Assembly: GCA_950295325.1 (NCBI GenBank)
Contig: OX485806.1
Coordinates: forward strand, 53,997,169 to 54,061,168
Source of the DNA: Polytrichum commune
Taxonomy: Eukaryota; Streptophyta; Polytrichopsida; Polytrichales; Polytrichaceae
Direction of reading: 5' to 3'
Length of the DNA stretch: 64,000 bases
The notes under the pieces were generated by a model, which ran no database searches, had not been told where the DNA came from, and saw only the letters and a list, made by a program, of their open reading frames with translations. The position numbers and the translations under genes are program-made. Below are positions 1 to 11,000 of this stretch, in pieces; the stretch's first letter is position 1; every line of letters begins with the position of its first letter.

Positions 1-57
1 AAGGCATTTAAGGTGAAAAATATATTATTTGAATTTTATGAGCGTATATACGAGCGT

Positions 58-694
58 ATGATGACATCATTTGACAACGAGGCCGCTATATTCATTGACA
101 AGTTCAATGGATGAAATTTCAACATTTGAAAGTTCAAAATCAAAATGTTGTTGGCATTCATGGATGTTTAGAACATTGTTGACATATCCGAGCATGATCC
201 ACCTTCCAATACAGATCCCAAAGTGTTGAAGGAGTATCAAAGGCGCATCAAGAAGGCCATGATCATTGGCCTTAATTTGGCAGACAACCAATTTGTGCAG
301 AGGACTCACAGGGGTTTAGGAGCCCCTTTGTAACATTCACGAGACGAAAAGTTTGTCCAACATCTTTTTCATTCGCAACAAGTTTTGCAAGTGGGAGATT
401 CAAAAAACTGATATTTTGTTGAACCACGTCGAGACATTCGCGGATGAGCTGGCTTGTTTAGAGGTACTCGTGAGAGGCAAAGACATTGTCATGACCTTAC
501 TAGAGAGTTTGTCGGTATTGTATGAATATATGATCATCACTATGCAGACGATGCCAATGAAAGAAATGATAATGAACTACATGACGGTGCATTTTATGCA
601 CAATATGTCGAAGCGCAAGGACAAAGACCCCCTAGGTCATAATGTTGTCATGGTGTTGCAACAAAGCAAAGACGACAACTTATTTTTGCGCTAA
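58..694 (+). pseudogene. copia gag remnant
   Basis: The reading begins MMTSFDNEAAIFIDKFNG and is then broken by a stop where a Trp-type codon is expected. It resumes with KFKIKMLLAFMDV, typical of the copia Gag N-terminus (FNG.N...WK.KM...L). The segment 353-694 continues as a helical Gag body (residues around LLNHVETFADELACLEV). A broken CCHC knuckle follows at about 700-760 (CFYCDK...H in part). Several stops exclude function. Confidence 0.75.
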
Positions 695-983
695 AGCACA
701 AAATTATGTTTTTATTGTGACAAACTGACCCACTTTATATGATTTTGTCACAAAGTAGAGAGTGAGAACAAACAAATATTGCAAAAGAAGATGAAGACTA
801 CACATTTGTAATGCGTAACGAAATACATTCCCAAAGCATATGCAAGTGGATTATGAATTGGGAGCATCCAACCATATGAATTTGCATAGGGCCGCATTTG
901 ACATGTATAAAATAATTATTCCATACAATGTGCACTTGGATAATAATAACATTGTCTAAACTATTGGAATGAGATAAATTGTT

Positions 984-1960
984 ATGGAAACAATTTTGAA
1001 AAATAATATCAACAAAATTTGTATCAAACATGTACTATACGTGCTCAAATTGCATGTCAATTTGCTCTCGATGAATAAATTTGTGTCGAATTATTTGAAG
1101 ATCCAATCCAACCTATACAAATTCATTGTCGATTTTGCGTTGGTGAAGCCATTGCAATTGTGCCATTCAAACGCAACTTGGACAAAATCAACTTTGTGAA
1201 AGTGCATGAAATGGAAGATGGCGCGCTCGAGCTTTGGCACCGCCTCTTTGGCCATTTCAATGTGAAGGGTATGCATACCTTCCGCAATATGATAAGTGGT
1301 ATGAACCTTGGCAAATTTTCTTACTCCACAATGTCATTGCTTTGTGAAGTGTGCATCAAAGACAAACAATATAGGGTTGAATTTCCAAACAAGGCGGAAG
1401 AAAGCAACCAAGCCTTTGGAAATTGTGTAATCCGACGTGTGTGGTCGTATGAAGGCTACATTTATGGGTAGTGCAAGTTATTTTGTAAATTTTATTGATA
1501 ATTTTTCAATGAAAGTGTGGTGAAATCCAAAAGGGTATTTCTTTGAAAAATTCAAGGAGTTCAAGGCACTTATAGCAACGCAATCGCAGCACATGGAGAT
1601 CATGTCCAAGGCATTCAACCATTTTTCAAAGAATTATGGTATCGAAAAACAAATATGTACCTTATATACACCCTAACAAAATGGAGTGGTGGAGCGTGGA
1701 AATCGTACCATTGTGGAGATGGCAAGGAGCATGTTTCATGCTCAAAACCTTGACAAAGTGTTTTAGGTGGTAGCGGTGGTTAATGCAATTTACAAATGAA
1801 CCGTTGTCCAATAAAGGTGTTGGATTCAATTACGCCCAAAAAAAGGTGGAGCGGAAAAAAACCTTTTATTACACACATGTGTGTGTATGGATGTGAAGCC
1901 TATGCAATGATGTCGGATGAAAAAATGGGTTAGTTCAATGCAAATGGCCAAAAAAATTTG
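984..1960 (+). pseudogene. copia GAG-pre-integrase and integrase remnant
   Basis: At 1,030-1,140 the protease-to-integrase linker is visible (VLYVLKLHVNLLSMNKFVSN). The GAG-pre-integrase HHCC zinc domain follows at 1,160-1,400: WHRLFGHFNVKGM, then CEVCIKDKQ. At 1,660-1,760 a shifted frame shows the integrase core signature around the last catalytic Glu (QNGVVERGNRTIVEMARSM). The stretch ending YGCEAYAMMSDEKMG at about 1,880-1,930 is the usual C-terminal part of the copia integrase region. Frames change at least twice and stops interrupt the core. Confidence 0.75.
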
Positions 1961-2361
1961 TTTTTGGGCTATTATGAAGGAATTAATGTGTTTCTACGAA
2001 CGTCTTAGACTCATTGAGTCTACTAAAGGCTAATGCCTTTATACAATTTTATTTTTTTTAAATATATAGATGTGATATTCATGGAGTATGATACGAGCCT
2101 TAGAAATGCTTTGGAGATGTGTCCAAGTGGGAGAAATAAAAGCCCTACAACAATTGTTGTGGATAGATCTTCCAAGTCATCTTCATGTGATAATGGTGAG
2201 GAGCGCAAGGAGCAAATATGATATTACTTGATTGCAAATGAGGAGGCAATCAAAATTCATGTGAAAAATGATGGCCACGTCAAGAGATATTATATGAGGG
2301 AGCGGTGTCTACCTGGTAGAAAAACCACATTCTACCCCAACATGGCAAAGAACATGCCAAT

Positions 2362-3018
2362 GTGACATTTTTGGATGATTTTTTGAATTTGTGCGAAGCG
2401 TTAAGATCCGAAGGTGCGAGCAATTGGGAGGCTGCAATGCAAAAGGAGCACAACTCGCTCATGGCCAACAGTACATGGGAATTGACTAAGCTTCAAAAGG
2501 ATCGCAAGAGTGTAGGATGGAAATGGGTTTTTTGCACCAAGAATGATGCATTGGGTGAAATTGTTAGGTACATGGCATGGTTTATAACAAATAAATATTC
2601 TCAAATGGCCAAAGTGGATTTTAATGAGACTTTTGATTTTGTGGCCAAGTTGATTACCATTAGATGTGATCTCGCATTAAGAGAAGCCATGGATTGGAAG
2701 ATCCACCAAATAAATGTGAAAACGATATTTTTGAAGGTGGAGATATATATGGATCAACCAAAGGTTTTTGTACTAAAGGGGAAAGAAGATCTTATGTGCA
2801 AACTCAAGAAAGCTTTGTACGGGCTCAAACAATTGTTGAAAATGTGGTACTACTGTATCGATTTGTTCTTCTTTACCGAGGGCTTTTGTAGGATCCAAAC
2901 GGATCATTTGTTGTACGTCAAACAAATGGGAGAGCATTTGTTGATGACAATCCTCTACATGGACAATTTGATCATATTGGCAAGCAATGTAATCCAATTG
3001 AAGTGGCTCAAATTATAG
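2362..3018 (+). pseudogene. copia reverse transcriptase (RVT_2) remnant
   Basis: A 218-codon open stretch covers most of the copia RT. In order: the N-terminal block (WEAAMQKEHNSLMANSTWEL), the VGWKWVFCTKND block, the first catalytic block changed to INVKTIFLKVEIYMDQPKVF (family D.KTAFL.G...V.M.QP.GF), the LKKALYGLKQ block, and the YVDD-box position reading YMDN. In the family both Asp of that box are catalytic. Here the second is Asn and the first block has lost its Asp (NVKT), so this copy cannot be active even though it is open. Later codons up to about 3,190 are the decayed RNase H side. Confidence 0.85.
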
Positions 3019-3200
3019 CTCAATTTTTTTTGGATATGAATGATATTTAGGTTGCGTTAAGAGAGATTTATGGTGTGAATTAAATACAAACTAAGAGGAA
3101 TTCCCAAAATAAAAGAGTTGGAGGATGCGCATCCAATACCACCTTCGACATTAAAGTATAGGAAGGATGAGAAACCTCCATACTAAAAATATGATTACTG

Positions 3201-3407
3201 ATGAGAGGTAGGAGGCCTTATCAAGGAAATGAATATCGCAGGGATGAAAGACCCTACCCTTATGATGGCCAATCATATAAAGCCAATGATGGCTATAGGA
3301 GTAATCTTAAGCCTACCAAGGCCAAGATTAACGAAGAGAATATGGGTACCTCTATTGAAAAGGGTCTAGGGGATTATTTTTTGTTTTGGCACAAATTGAC
3401 AGTCTAG
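3201..3407 (+). other. Short unrecognised ORF next to the copia remnant
   Basis: A 68-codon ORF whose first 45 residues are rich in Arg, Tyr, Pro and Asp (for example RRPYQGNEYRRDERPYPYDG). It could be a scrap of a retroelement gag tail. I recognise no domain, and it lies between TE remnants with no promoter evidence. Confidence 0.2.
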
Positions 3408-3409
3408 GG

Positions 3410-5592
3410 GACCTATCAATCACATGCAACCTATATATCACTAACATATAATTGATGGTACTAACACCAAGGTAAGGCCTAAGGGTGGATTCTTCATAGG
3501 AAACCTAAATGACGTGTTTGGGTGACTATAAAATAAAACTTTGTGTGTAGACTAGAGATTTATACAAAAAAATGTATATGTACCGATGGTAGGCTAGAAA
3601 ACAGATTCATGTACATATACTAAATTTTTCAATTTTAAGTGATAATTGCATGCACTACACACACGAATATGTAAATGTAAAGTAAATAAGTATTTATCAC
3701 ATGTGGAAGTCATTGGAAACTATCACCATATAACAATAATGAATGGAAATGTAAATTATGTTAAACTATCACAATTATTGTCAATTTTTTCTCTAAACCT
3801 TAGGGCCTTCTTTTGTGAACCTTCATTTCTATGTATATATGCCTCCCATTATTGTATATCATGTATGACAATGCCTCAAATAAAACCCCTTATTACACCT
3901 ACATTAGTTTATATGTAGTATGATTATTCCACCCCTGGGGTAGTGCCAACAACATGTATTATGGCTTACTATAGCATGAATGCAATGTTGATGAATGTTA
4001 TTGTTGTCATCATAAAAGACACGAGATTCGATCATTTGCATTTGAGAATCCATTTATGAATGATTATGCCTTAATGGTTAAACAAATTCTTGAGGGTTTG
4101 GATATTGAAGACATCTTTATTGTATTTGAGCCCACAATTAGGTAGATGTATATGGATATGGAATGAAGGATTCACCCCTCATAACTTTTTTCTAGATGAT
4201 TTCCAATTTGGTCCCCCAACGTGCACAAATATGTGTATTTTTTAATTGTGATAAATATGTGAAAATGATAATATATATAGGTATATAATTCATGCTTACA
4301 TTATTTCACTCGCTTCAATATAAATGATTATAATATTGTAAGAAAAACCTTTGGATTGAGAACACAATCCCTATCCCTAGGTGCAAACACACACAAATTA
4401 TATTGTTTGATCATCAATGCCATCAATGACCAAATGGTGAAGCTCTCATTGTTATATGAATCCAATATGAATAGATTGGTATTATATTGAATATATCTCA
4501 AGATAAAAAAAATTTATAATTTGGTGAGGGCCTATAGCAATGGTGGAGATTGGTTGTACAATGGACTTCTTAAAACATACATCTAAGTTCTTCTAAATTT
4601 GCTTGCTATCATTGGGTTTGAGGATTTTTTAAGGCATGACAACATTTTGTCTCATAATTCATAAGAAACAAATCCTCATTGCACACTGATTATGGTATGG
4701 AGGGCCTCTTTTTGGAGGTTTTGGCCATGCATAAACAACCATGTCATCTTACCTTGTAAATTTTTAATAGATAATGGTATCAAATAAACATTTGCATGGT
4801 CTAGTGAGCACATTTTTATCTTGAACATGGCCACATGAACTTCCACCATTTATAAAATTTTGGAATGGTGATTATGCCTATGCCGACTAGGACTAGACAC
4901 CCACCTCTTTAAGTTGGGTCCCATCACTATTATCCAAATAAAAGGGGGTTTAACAAAATTTTGACTCTCATAAAACGATGGTTAAATTGTCTCAAATGAT
5001 TACACTAAATATGATATTTAGTGTCAATTATTATTTGGAGTTACAACAAAAATTCATTGTATGTTTTACTATTGATGTAATTTTTATACCAAATAAAGTT
5101 GTTATTGTTCTATAACCTCTAAACAACCTTTTTGAAATTTGTTGGAAAAATATGAACTATATAATAATTGAACATATCATAGTGCCTAATTCCAAATAAA
5201 AAGTGACACCAACACACTATTTAGTTTAGTGCTAGGCTAATTTAGTTTTTTTGGTATTAATTTCAAAATCAAATCATCTAAAAAATATGAAAAATGCTAT
5301 AATCAAATTGTATGAGTTTTCACCTTGAGTAATAGTGGTGGGGCTAAACTCAAAATAAGGGGTCTCTAGTTCGGGATGGGGTTACAACTCACACAATTTT
5401 GATGGGCCCCATTTCGTTGAGCCATGACCCCGTTGTGGGGGAAAAGGTTGTCATGGGCGTGGCCTACAATCCAGCACCCCCAAGGCAGTTTTGTCACAAA
5501 TCTGAAAAAAAATATCCCCGGCTGACAACTGCCACCCACCTCGTCCAATTCCCCCCCCCCAAAAAAATAAAAATAAAAATAAAAATCCTTTG
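3410..5592. other. AT-rich intergenic DNA, no gene seen
   Basis: The stretch is AT-rich with many stops in all frames. The 90-codon ORF at 3,646-3,918 has no recognisable domain. A short C10/A-rich tract sits near 5,550-5,585. I see no RNA gene or intact element. Confidence 0.5.
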
Positions 5593-6400
5593 CATTCTTG
5601 AATGTTGTTTGTTCACAAATCCCATTTGAGTACACTTCACCTTGAAGGCCCAAATTTTAACATGTATGTTCACTTCCCCTTAGTAAAAAAACAATTGGCA
5701 TGGATTTCATTCTCGTATCAAAACCAAAAACATGTGAATGAATGTCAATAAAGTATGTAATGAACTTGGAAGTAAAAGATATTACAAAATCCTCGTTAGC
5801 ATTGAGGTTATAATGTAGGTGACTTACCATTTGAAAGGGTCTTTTGTTATTCTAAATTGAAACATATATTTGTGTGTTATTTTTAGTTTGTTAGTTATAA
5901 TAATTTAGTTATTGCCTTCTACTTTCCTAAGTATCATACACATATAGACTTATTAAGTGTGATTGAATGTAACAAAATCATAATTAATTCAAATAAAATA
6001 TATATATAATTAGGGTTAATTACCTGGGTAAGCATAAGTAATGGTTTAATTATATTGAATTATTTTTATTTAGCTTAAGGGGTTTGAATATGCATGAATA
6101 CTTGTGAAATAAAAGGCATTAATTAAGCTATCATAAAACTACAACTAAAAATAGCACACATATATAATTTTCATTCTAGAATGACAAAATAACCTTTCAA
6201 ATGGTAAGTCACCTACATTATAACCTCAATGCTAATGAAGATTTGAAATACCTTCTATTTCCAAGTTCATTACATACTTTATTGACATTCATTTACATGC
6301 TTTCAATTTCACTTTGGGAATGAAATCTTATTAAATTATTTATTTACTAAGGGGAAGTGCACTCAATATTGAATTTTGGACAAACAACCTTCAAGAAGAC
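5593..6400. repeat. Inverted-repeat (foldback/MITE-like) element
   Basis: The left arm (about 5,593-5,915) and the reverse complement of the right arm (about 6,120-6,400) align over some 270-300 bp. The longest nearly exact block contains CATTGAGGTTATAATGTAGG and the adjoining GTGACTTACCATTTGAAAG (left about 5,800-5,840; right about 6,196-6,236). Outer parts are more diverged but still alignable, as with TTGAATGTTGTTTG versus TTGAAGGTTGTTTG. About 200 bp of AT-rich DNA separates the arms. It encodes nothing. The target-site duplication could not be fixed. Confidence 0.8.
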
Positions 6401-6835
6401 AAGGGCAAATTTTTATGGAATCGAGTAGGACGGACAACATTTGTTGTTTGGGTATATATATATTTGATGGGATTGCTTAGGAGTGCTGGATCGTGGCTCC
6501 CAGCCTAGGGACCTTCTTCCTCCGTGATGGGTTATGGCTTGGCTTGTTGAGGCCTGCCGAAATTGCATGAGCTCTAGCCCCAACCGTCTAGTGTAGGCCA
6601 TCAGTACCCATACACCCTTGCCGTTTCAAAGTCTATATTGGTCACTATAACTTATTACTTTGCTGGAATTTATCTAAAAGTGTAGTCTTCTGTAAATCGA
6701 TTATGGATAGTGTGTAGTCATGCACTCCACACGGTGCATGGTACCTACCTGACTTCGTTCCTACCTGCCTTGTGATTGATGGTGTTGATGATGTGGGATT
6801 TTTGGCGCTCTTCTAGGTTGCTATGGATGGGATGT

Positions 6836-6985
6836 GCGGATGGATGGTATGTGATGGGATATGTGCTTAGGGATGGTACGTGATGTGCGGAGGGATGGCA
6901 TGTGATGTGCGGAGGGATAGTATGTGATGGGTTATGTGCGGAGGGATGGCATGTGATGTGTGGGGGGATGGTATGTGATGGGATG
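6836..6985 (+). repeat. Minisatellite, GGATGGYATGTGATG-type units
   Basis: Imperfect tandem units of about 16-35 bp built from GGGATGGTATGTGATGGG and GTGATGTGCGGAGGGAT, roughly eight repeats of the core. On the other strand they give artificial HHIPSPHTSHA-type peptides. The array lies about 1 kb upstream of the TIC start codon. Confidence 0.8.
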
Positions 6986-8019
6986 CCAAGGACCCCTTCT
7001 TCCTCCATCGAAGTCCCCTGGCCGTCTGTTCCTTGAGGTTGCTTTTGTTACGTTGTCCCACTACTGTCCCTGCTCACATTGTCCACCACCCCGCTCTTTC
7101 AGGCTCCTCCTGCAATCGATTTGTGGGCGAGAAAGTGGGGCATCTGGTAGCACCCCGAGGCGGTTGTTTTCTTAGCTGCCGAGGGAGTCATGGGATGCAT
7201 CTTATTTCGCAGAGACGAGTGAACGCAAGATGTCTTGCTACAAGAATGGCCCTGTTGTGTGGGAATAGGAGCGTAGGCCGTCCGAGGCACGGTTTTTGTG
7301 TGGCTATGGCTGAGAACAAAGAAGCGATTATGGTGCCAGGATCTTGCTACTCGCTGTGGCGCAGGGCGAATGATATTTCTGAGCTGCGTGAAGTGAATGC
7401 GGTCTCTACGGGGTCGCTTGCGTCGTGTCGTTGTACGTTCGGTTCTCGTGGTTGTACGTAAAGCTCCACGAGCATATTGCGTCAGGCGAATCAATTTAAC
7501 ATGATCACTGCCATTGTTGTTTTCCAACTACAATCTTCTTCGCCTTGTTCATGTGCCCGTCAGGCCCCTCACCTGTTTCTGGGGTTTCTTTTAAACTTCC
7601 AGTAATGTTCGAGGCTGCGGGACACCTTGAGAAAGGACATGAAGCTCACGTCGCTCGTCTCTGCATGTGTGTTCCTCAGTTTGTCTCTGCTTTTTTCCTC
7701 ACCTCTCCTTTCCATCTTTGACAGCGTAGCTTTCTCAGATTTTGACTTCCTGGCAACCTCTGCTTCATGACGCATCCAGCGGGAGACAATCAGATTGAAA
7801 CCAACGTAAGACCTGAAACTAGAAGACCCCAGTTTCAAGTGAAGGAACGCCATGGTGTTTTTTTTGATTTGAGACCGTTTTCTTCAAGAACCTTTCCGGA
7901 CACCCACACGTGTGACCGTGGTCCATGGTGCTAGCAGGTTGGAATTCAGTCATACTCCACGGCTAGGAAGCGGGTGAAGTCAAGCTCGGGTAAGAGGGGT
8001 CTGTTATCATCATACCCGC
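6986..8019 (+). promoter_or_regulatory. Presumed promoter and 5' leader of the TIC homologue
   Basis: Base composition changes from AT-rich repeats to a GC-richer, non-repetitive stretch that runs into exon 1. No domain is recognisable in the ORFs on either strand (7,033-7,461 plus; 7,099-7,527 and 7,569-7,853 minus). I read the region as promoter plus untranslated leader of the gene that follows. The transcription start cannot be located from sequence alone. Confidence 0.4.
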
Positions 8020-11000
8020 ATGGAGCGCGGCCGTGAGGGTCGGCGTGGAGGTGCAGGAGGGGGCCCTGTTTATGCACCCCGTCGGCCACGCACAGGCTTT
8101 AAAGACGCTGCAGGTCTGCCTTCGGTTAACGACCACCGGCCCCTTGTTGCATCGCCATCTTAGTTCTGAGACAATTGTTCTGAACCCAACCGTCTCATAT
8201 TCTAACTTCCAACTATTTATCTTGACCTTTGTTTCATGGAACTTCGTATTATCTATATGCACAGCACGTGTATGGATTGGTCTACAGATCCGAAATTCTA
8301 TTTCCAGAATAGCGACATCAGGAGGGGGTGGTTCTCACTCGATTGATTCCTCGTGAGCCGTCTGTGTTGGTGGAAGGCTGTTTTATCCAATTTTGTTCTA
8401 TTTGAGAGGCGTCATTTTATCTTCAGTATGTCAACAATGCTTTTTGGCCAGTATTTCAACCGAGTTTTGGATAGCACGCATCCTCGAATGGAAGTGTGTA
8501 ATGGGTTCTCTCAAGAGTGCACTATATCTACATTTTAAAAGAATTCCATATTCTCACGCCGACGGTGGATCTATTTCGAAGCACTGGCTTGAAACATATC
8601 GTCGGTGTATTGTATGGATTATTCCTGTTCGAAAGATTTTCGGTTTATGTTGAACATTCGGGATTCAGTTTACCTAGCCGGAGACCGAAAATTCCTGGGA
8701 CATCTGCTTACAAGGTCATCTATTTCCCATGTACAGCCTCTAGATGATACACGGACCTGGAATAAACTCAAGACTATACTCAAATCTGATCCATCCTCCT
8801 CAACGTCATAGCTCTCCTCGCCTTTAGTTGACTTGGTTACCGTCAACACTTTGTGTGTAATCCTACCTGTTTGATAGTTAGTAGTCTTGGCTTACATGTT
8901 GAGGCCAGGAACCGTTTAGCATTTTCCATCCCCGTAGCCCCGGTTGAGAGATCTTGCATCAACATGCGAGTGTTTATCTCGGATTATTCCCATTTATTAA
9001 TTATATCTGTTCTAAGAGCAGTTGTAGAGAGTTATTTTGGATATCGGCGGACATCTTTGTCTGACTTTATCACTAATTGCCCTTTGCCTGGACGGAGTGC
9101 TTGCTGATAAAATTTCTCTATGCGATGCGTGCGATCCTACTTCATAGGTTACATGCTTCCTTCAAGTCAGGGATGCTGCGCCATTTCTCGTTCTGTGGCT
9201 GTCATGTAGATGGCAACTTGTCACGTATTTAATAACCTCGGTGTTATCATGTCTGGAAGTTGGGCTAGAATTATCCGTTTCAGCACGTATGCTATTTGCC
9301 TCAGCAACAGTTTGAGGCCTGTAAGAGCGAAACCCGCCAGTCTTCTTCGTCTAGTTCTGGATGTGGGAATTGAACGGAGTTTACAGCGAAGCCTACGTAC
9401 TCATTATAGATTTTTGCAAGGAAATTTGTCTCGAACGATTCCAGTCTACCTATAATATCATGCTTTGTTTACTCTCCTGCTTTGTTTTACTATCCTGATT
9501 TGGGAAACCTTCTCTGTATTAGTCGGATGCTGTGGAAAGTTAAACCAAACACAGTAAACGATTCTGAAATCGTTTTTAATGCTCTGAGTGGTTGGTTACT
9601 TATGTTTTTAATGATGTTCTGTACTGTTTATCCATCTTGGAATATCCAAAAGTTTACACTAATGCTTCGTAAATGAAAGTATTATGTGCTTGTTAGACAC
9701 AGCTAAAACTTCTCTGGTTTTTGCATTAGCCGTATTTTGCCCTTCAGTAGATTAACATTAGAAGTGTATGTGAAGCTGCATTCAGAAATATCTGATGCCC
9801 TATTGTTAGTGTTCAGGCAAGGGTTTGGGCTAGTTATTAAAGCAGAAGTGAATGAGCAAGAGGTCAGAGAGATTGAAGGGAATTGTTGAATCAATTGACT
9901 GTATTGGGAAAATTTACTGTGGTCTGGTATTTGGGACTCTGCAGTTGGGGATGATGGCGATGACATAATGGACGACGTTCATAATCCAAGATTACGAGAA
10001 AGACCTAAGAAAGATAGCAGTGGCGTTACATCTGGACAGGCTTTAGTGTCTACCAGTGGAGTGTCCAGCTCACGCAACAAGAGAAAGAGGCAGGGGTCAC
10101 AAGAGGTGCAGGTGCATGCCAGAGGAAGCCCGGCTGATGATTTAGAGGAGACAACTGAAGATACAGAGATGGTTGTCTCTGAAGACGATGACGACCCTCC
10201 ACCCCCTATTATACCCCGAAGACCTGGAAAGTTGAGGCCGCAGGGAAAGGTCAGCACTGAAATACACTTGTCCATCACAAGATCATATTTTATGTGGAGG
10301 GTCTTGTTTATTGCTGCTTTCGCACATCTCACTTGTCCTTACTCCAATATGAACTGTTCACAGATTGCTGAGGATGGCATAACAGTTGATCTCCCAGCTG
10401 TTCCTAGGAAGGCCCGTACAGGTAAGTCGCAAACATGTACTGGTGACTTATGGTTTCATTGCATCAATGGGTATTGCTTGCAAGGGTGTTTGTGTTTTAG
10501 ATTCTTCAAAGATTTTATTCTACAACTGAAGCATTTCTTTGATTGCTTCTATTCAGCAATTTTGAAGCGGCCACAGGAAGCTCTTCTACCACCTCCAGCA
10601 GATATTCCATCACATCAACCATCAGCTGTCATTCCTTCCACTCCTGCTCCTTCCAGCACTCCTTCTTCGTCCATTGCATCTTTGAAGCCAGGAAGGAGAA
10701 CGGTATGTTAGGGTGACACTTGTCCATATCCTTTGCTTTTTTCAATGTTCTGCCTGGATCCAGTGTCTTCTTTGCTACTTACTGGTTTTCATTTTGGGTA
10801 CCCTGGTTCTTGTTGCAGAAACCAAGCAGCTCAAAAATCCGGGGCTCCAAGTTGCCAAAGGTAAATTTAAGAGATGTTTACATCTGGTAACTATCTCCAG
10901 TACCCCGTAGTAATTCTATACTCCTCCTCGTAGAACATGTCAATCCGTATGGGACAGCAGGGTGAACTCCTCTACTAATTATTTGCATTCAGGCTTGTTG

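Larger units (their letters stand above)
58..3190 (+). mobile_element. Decayed Ty1/copia LTR retrotransposon, internal region
   Basis: Gag, GAG-pre-integrase, integrase and reverse transcriptase remnants follow one another on the plus strand in the canonical copia order (integrase before RT). All parts carry stops and frameshifts, so the element is dead. The 5' LTR would lie left of the window. I could not recognise a 3' LTR or polypurine tract after the RT. The order of domains is seen directly; assignment to Ty1/copia follows from that order and from the RT motifs. Confidence 0.85.

Noticed and set aside
7033-7527. Overlapping 142-codon ORFs on both strands upstream of TIC
   Set aside because: GC-rich stretch open on both strands, with no domain; more likely promoter/leader.
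7569-7853. 94-codon minus-strand ORF just upstream of TIC, possibly a divergent gene
   Set aside because: The basic segment looks mildly protein-like, but no motif, splice or neighbour evidence supports a gene.
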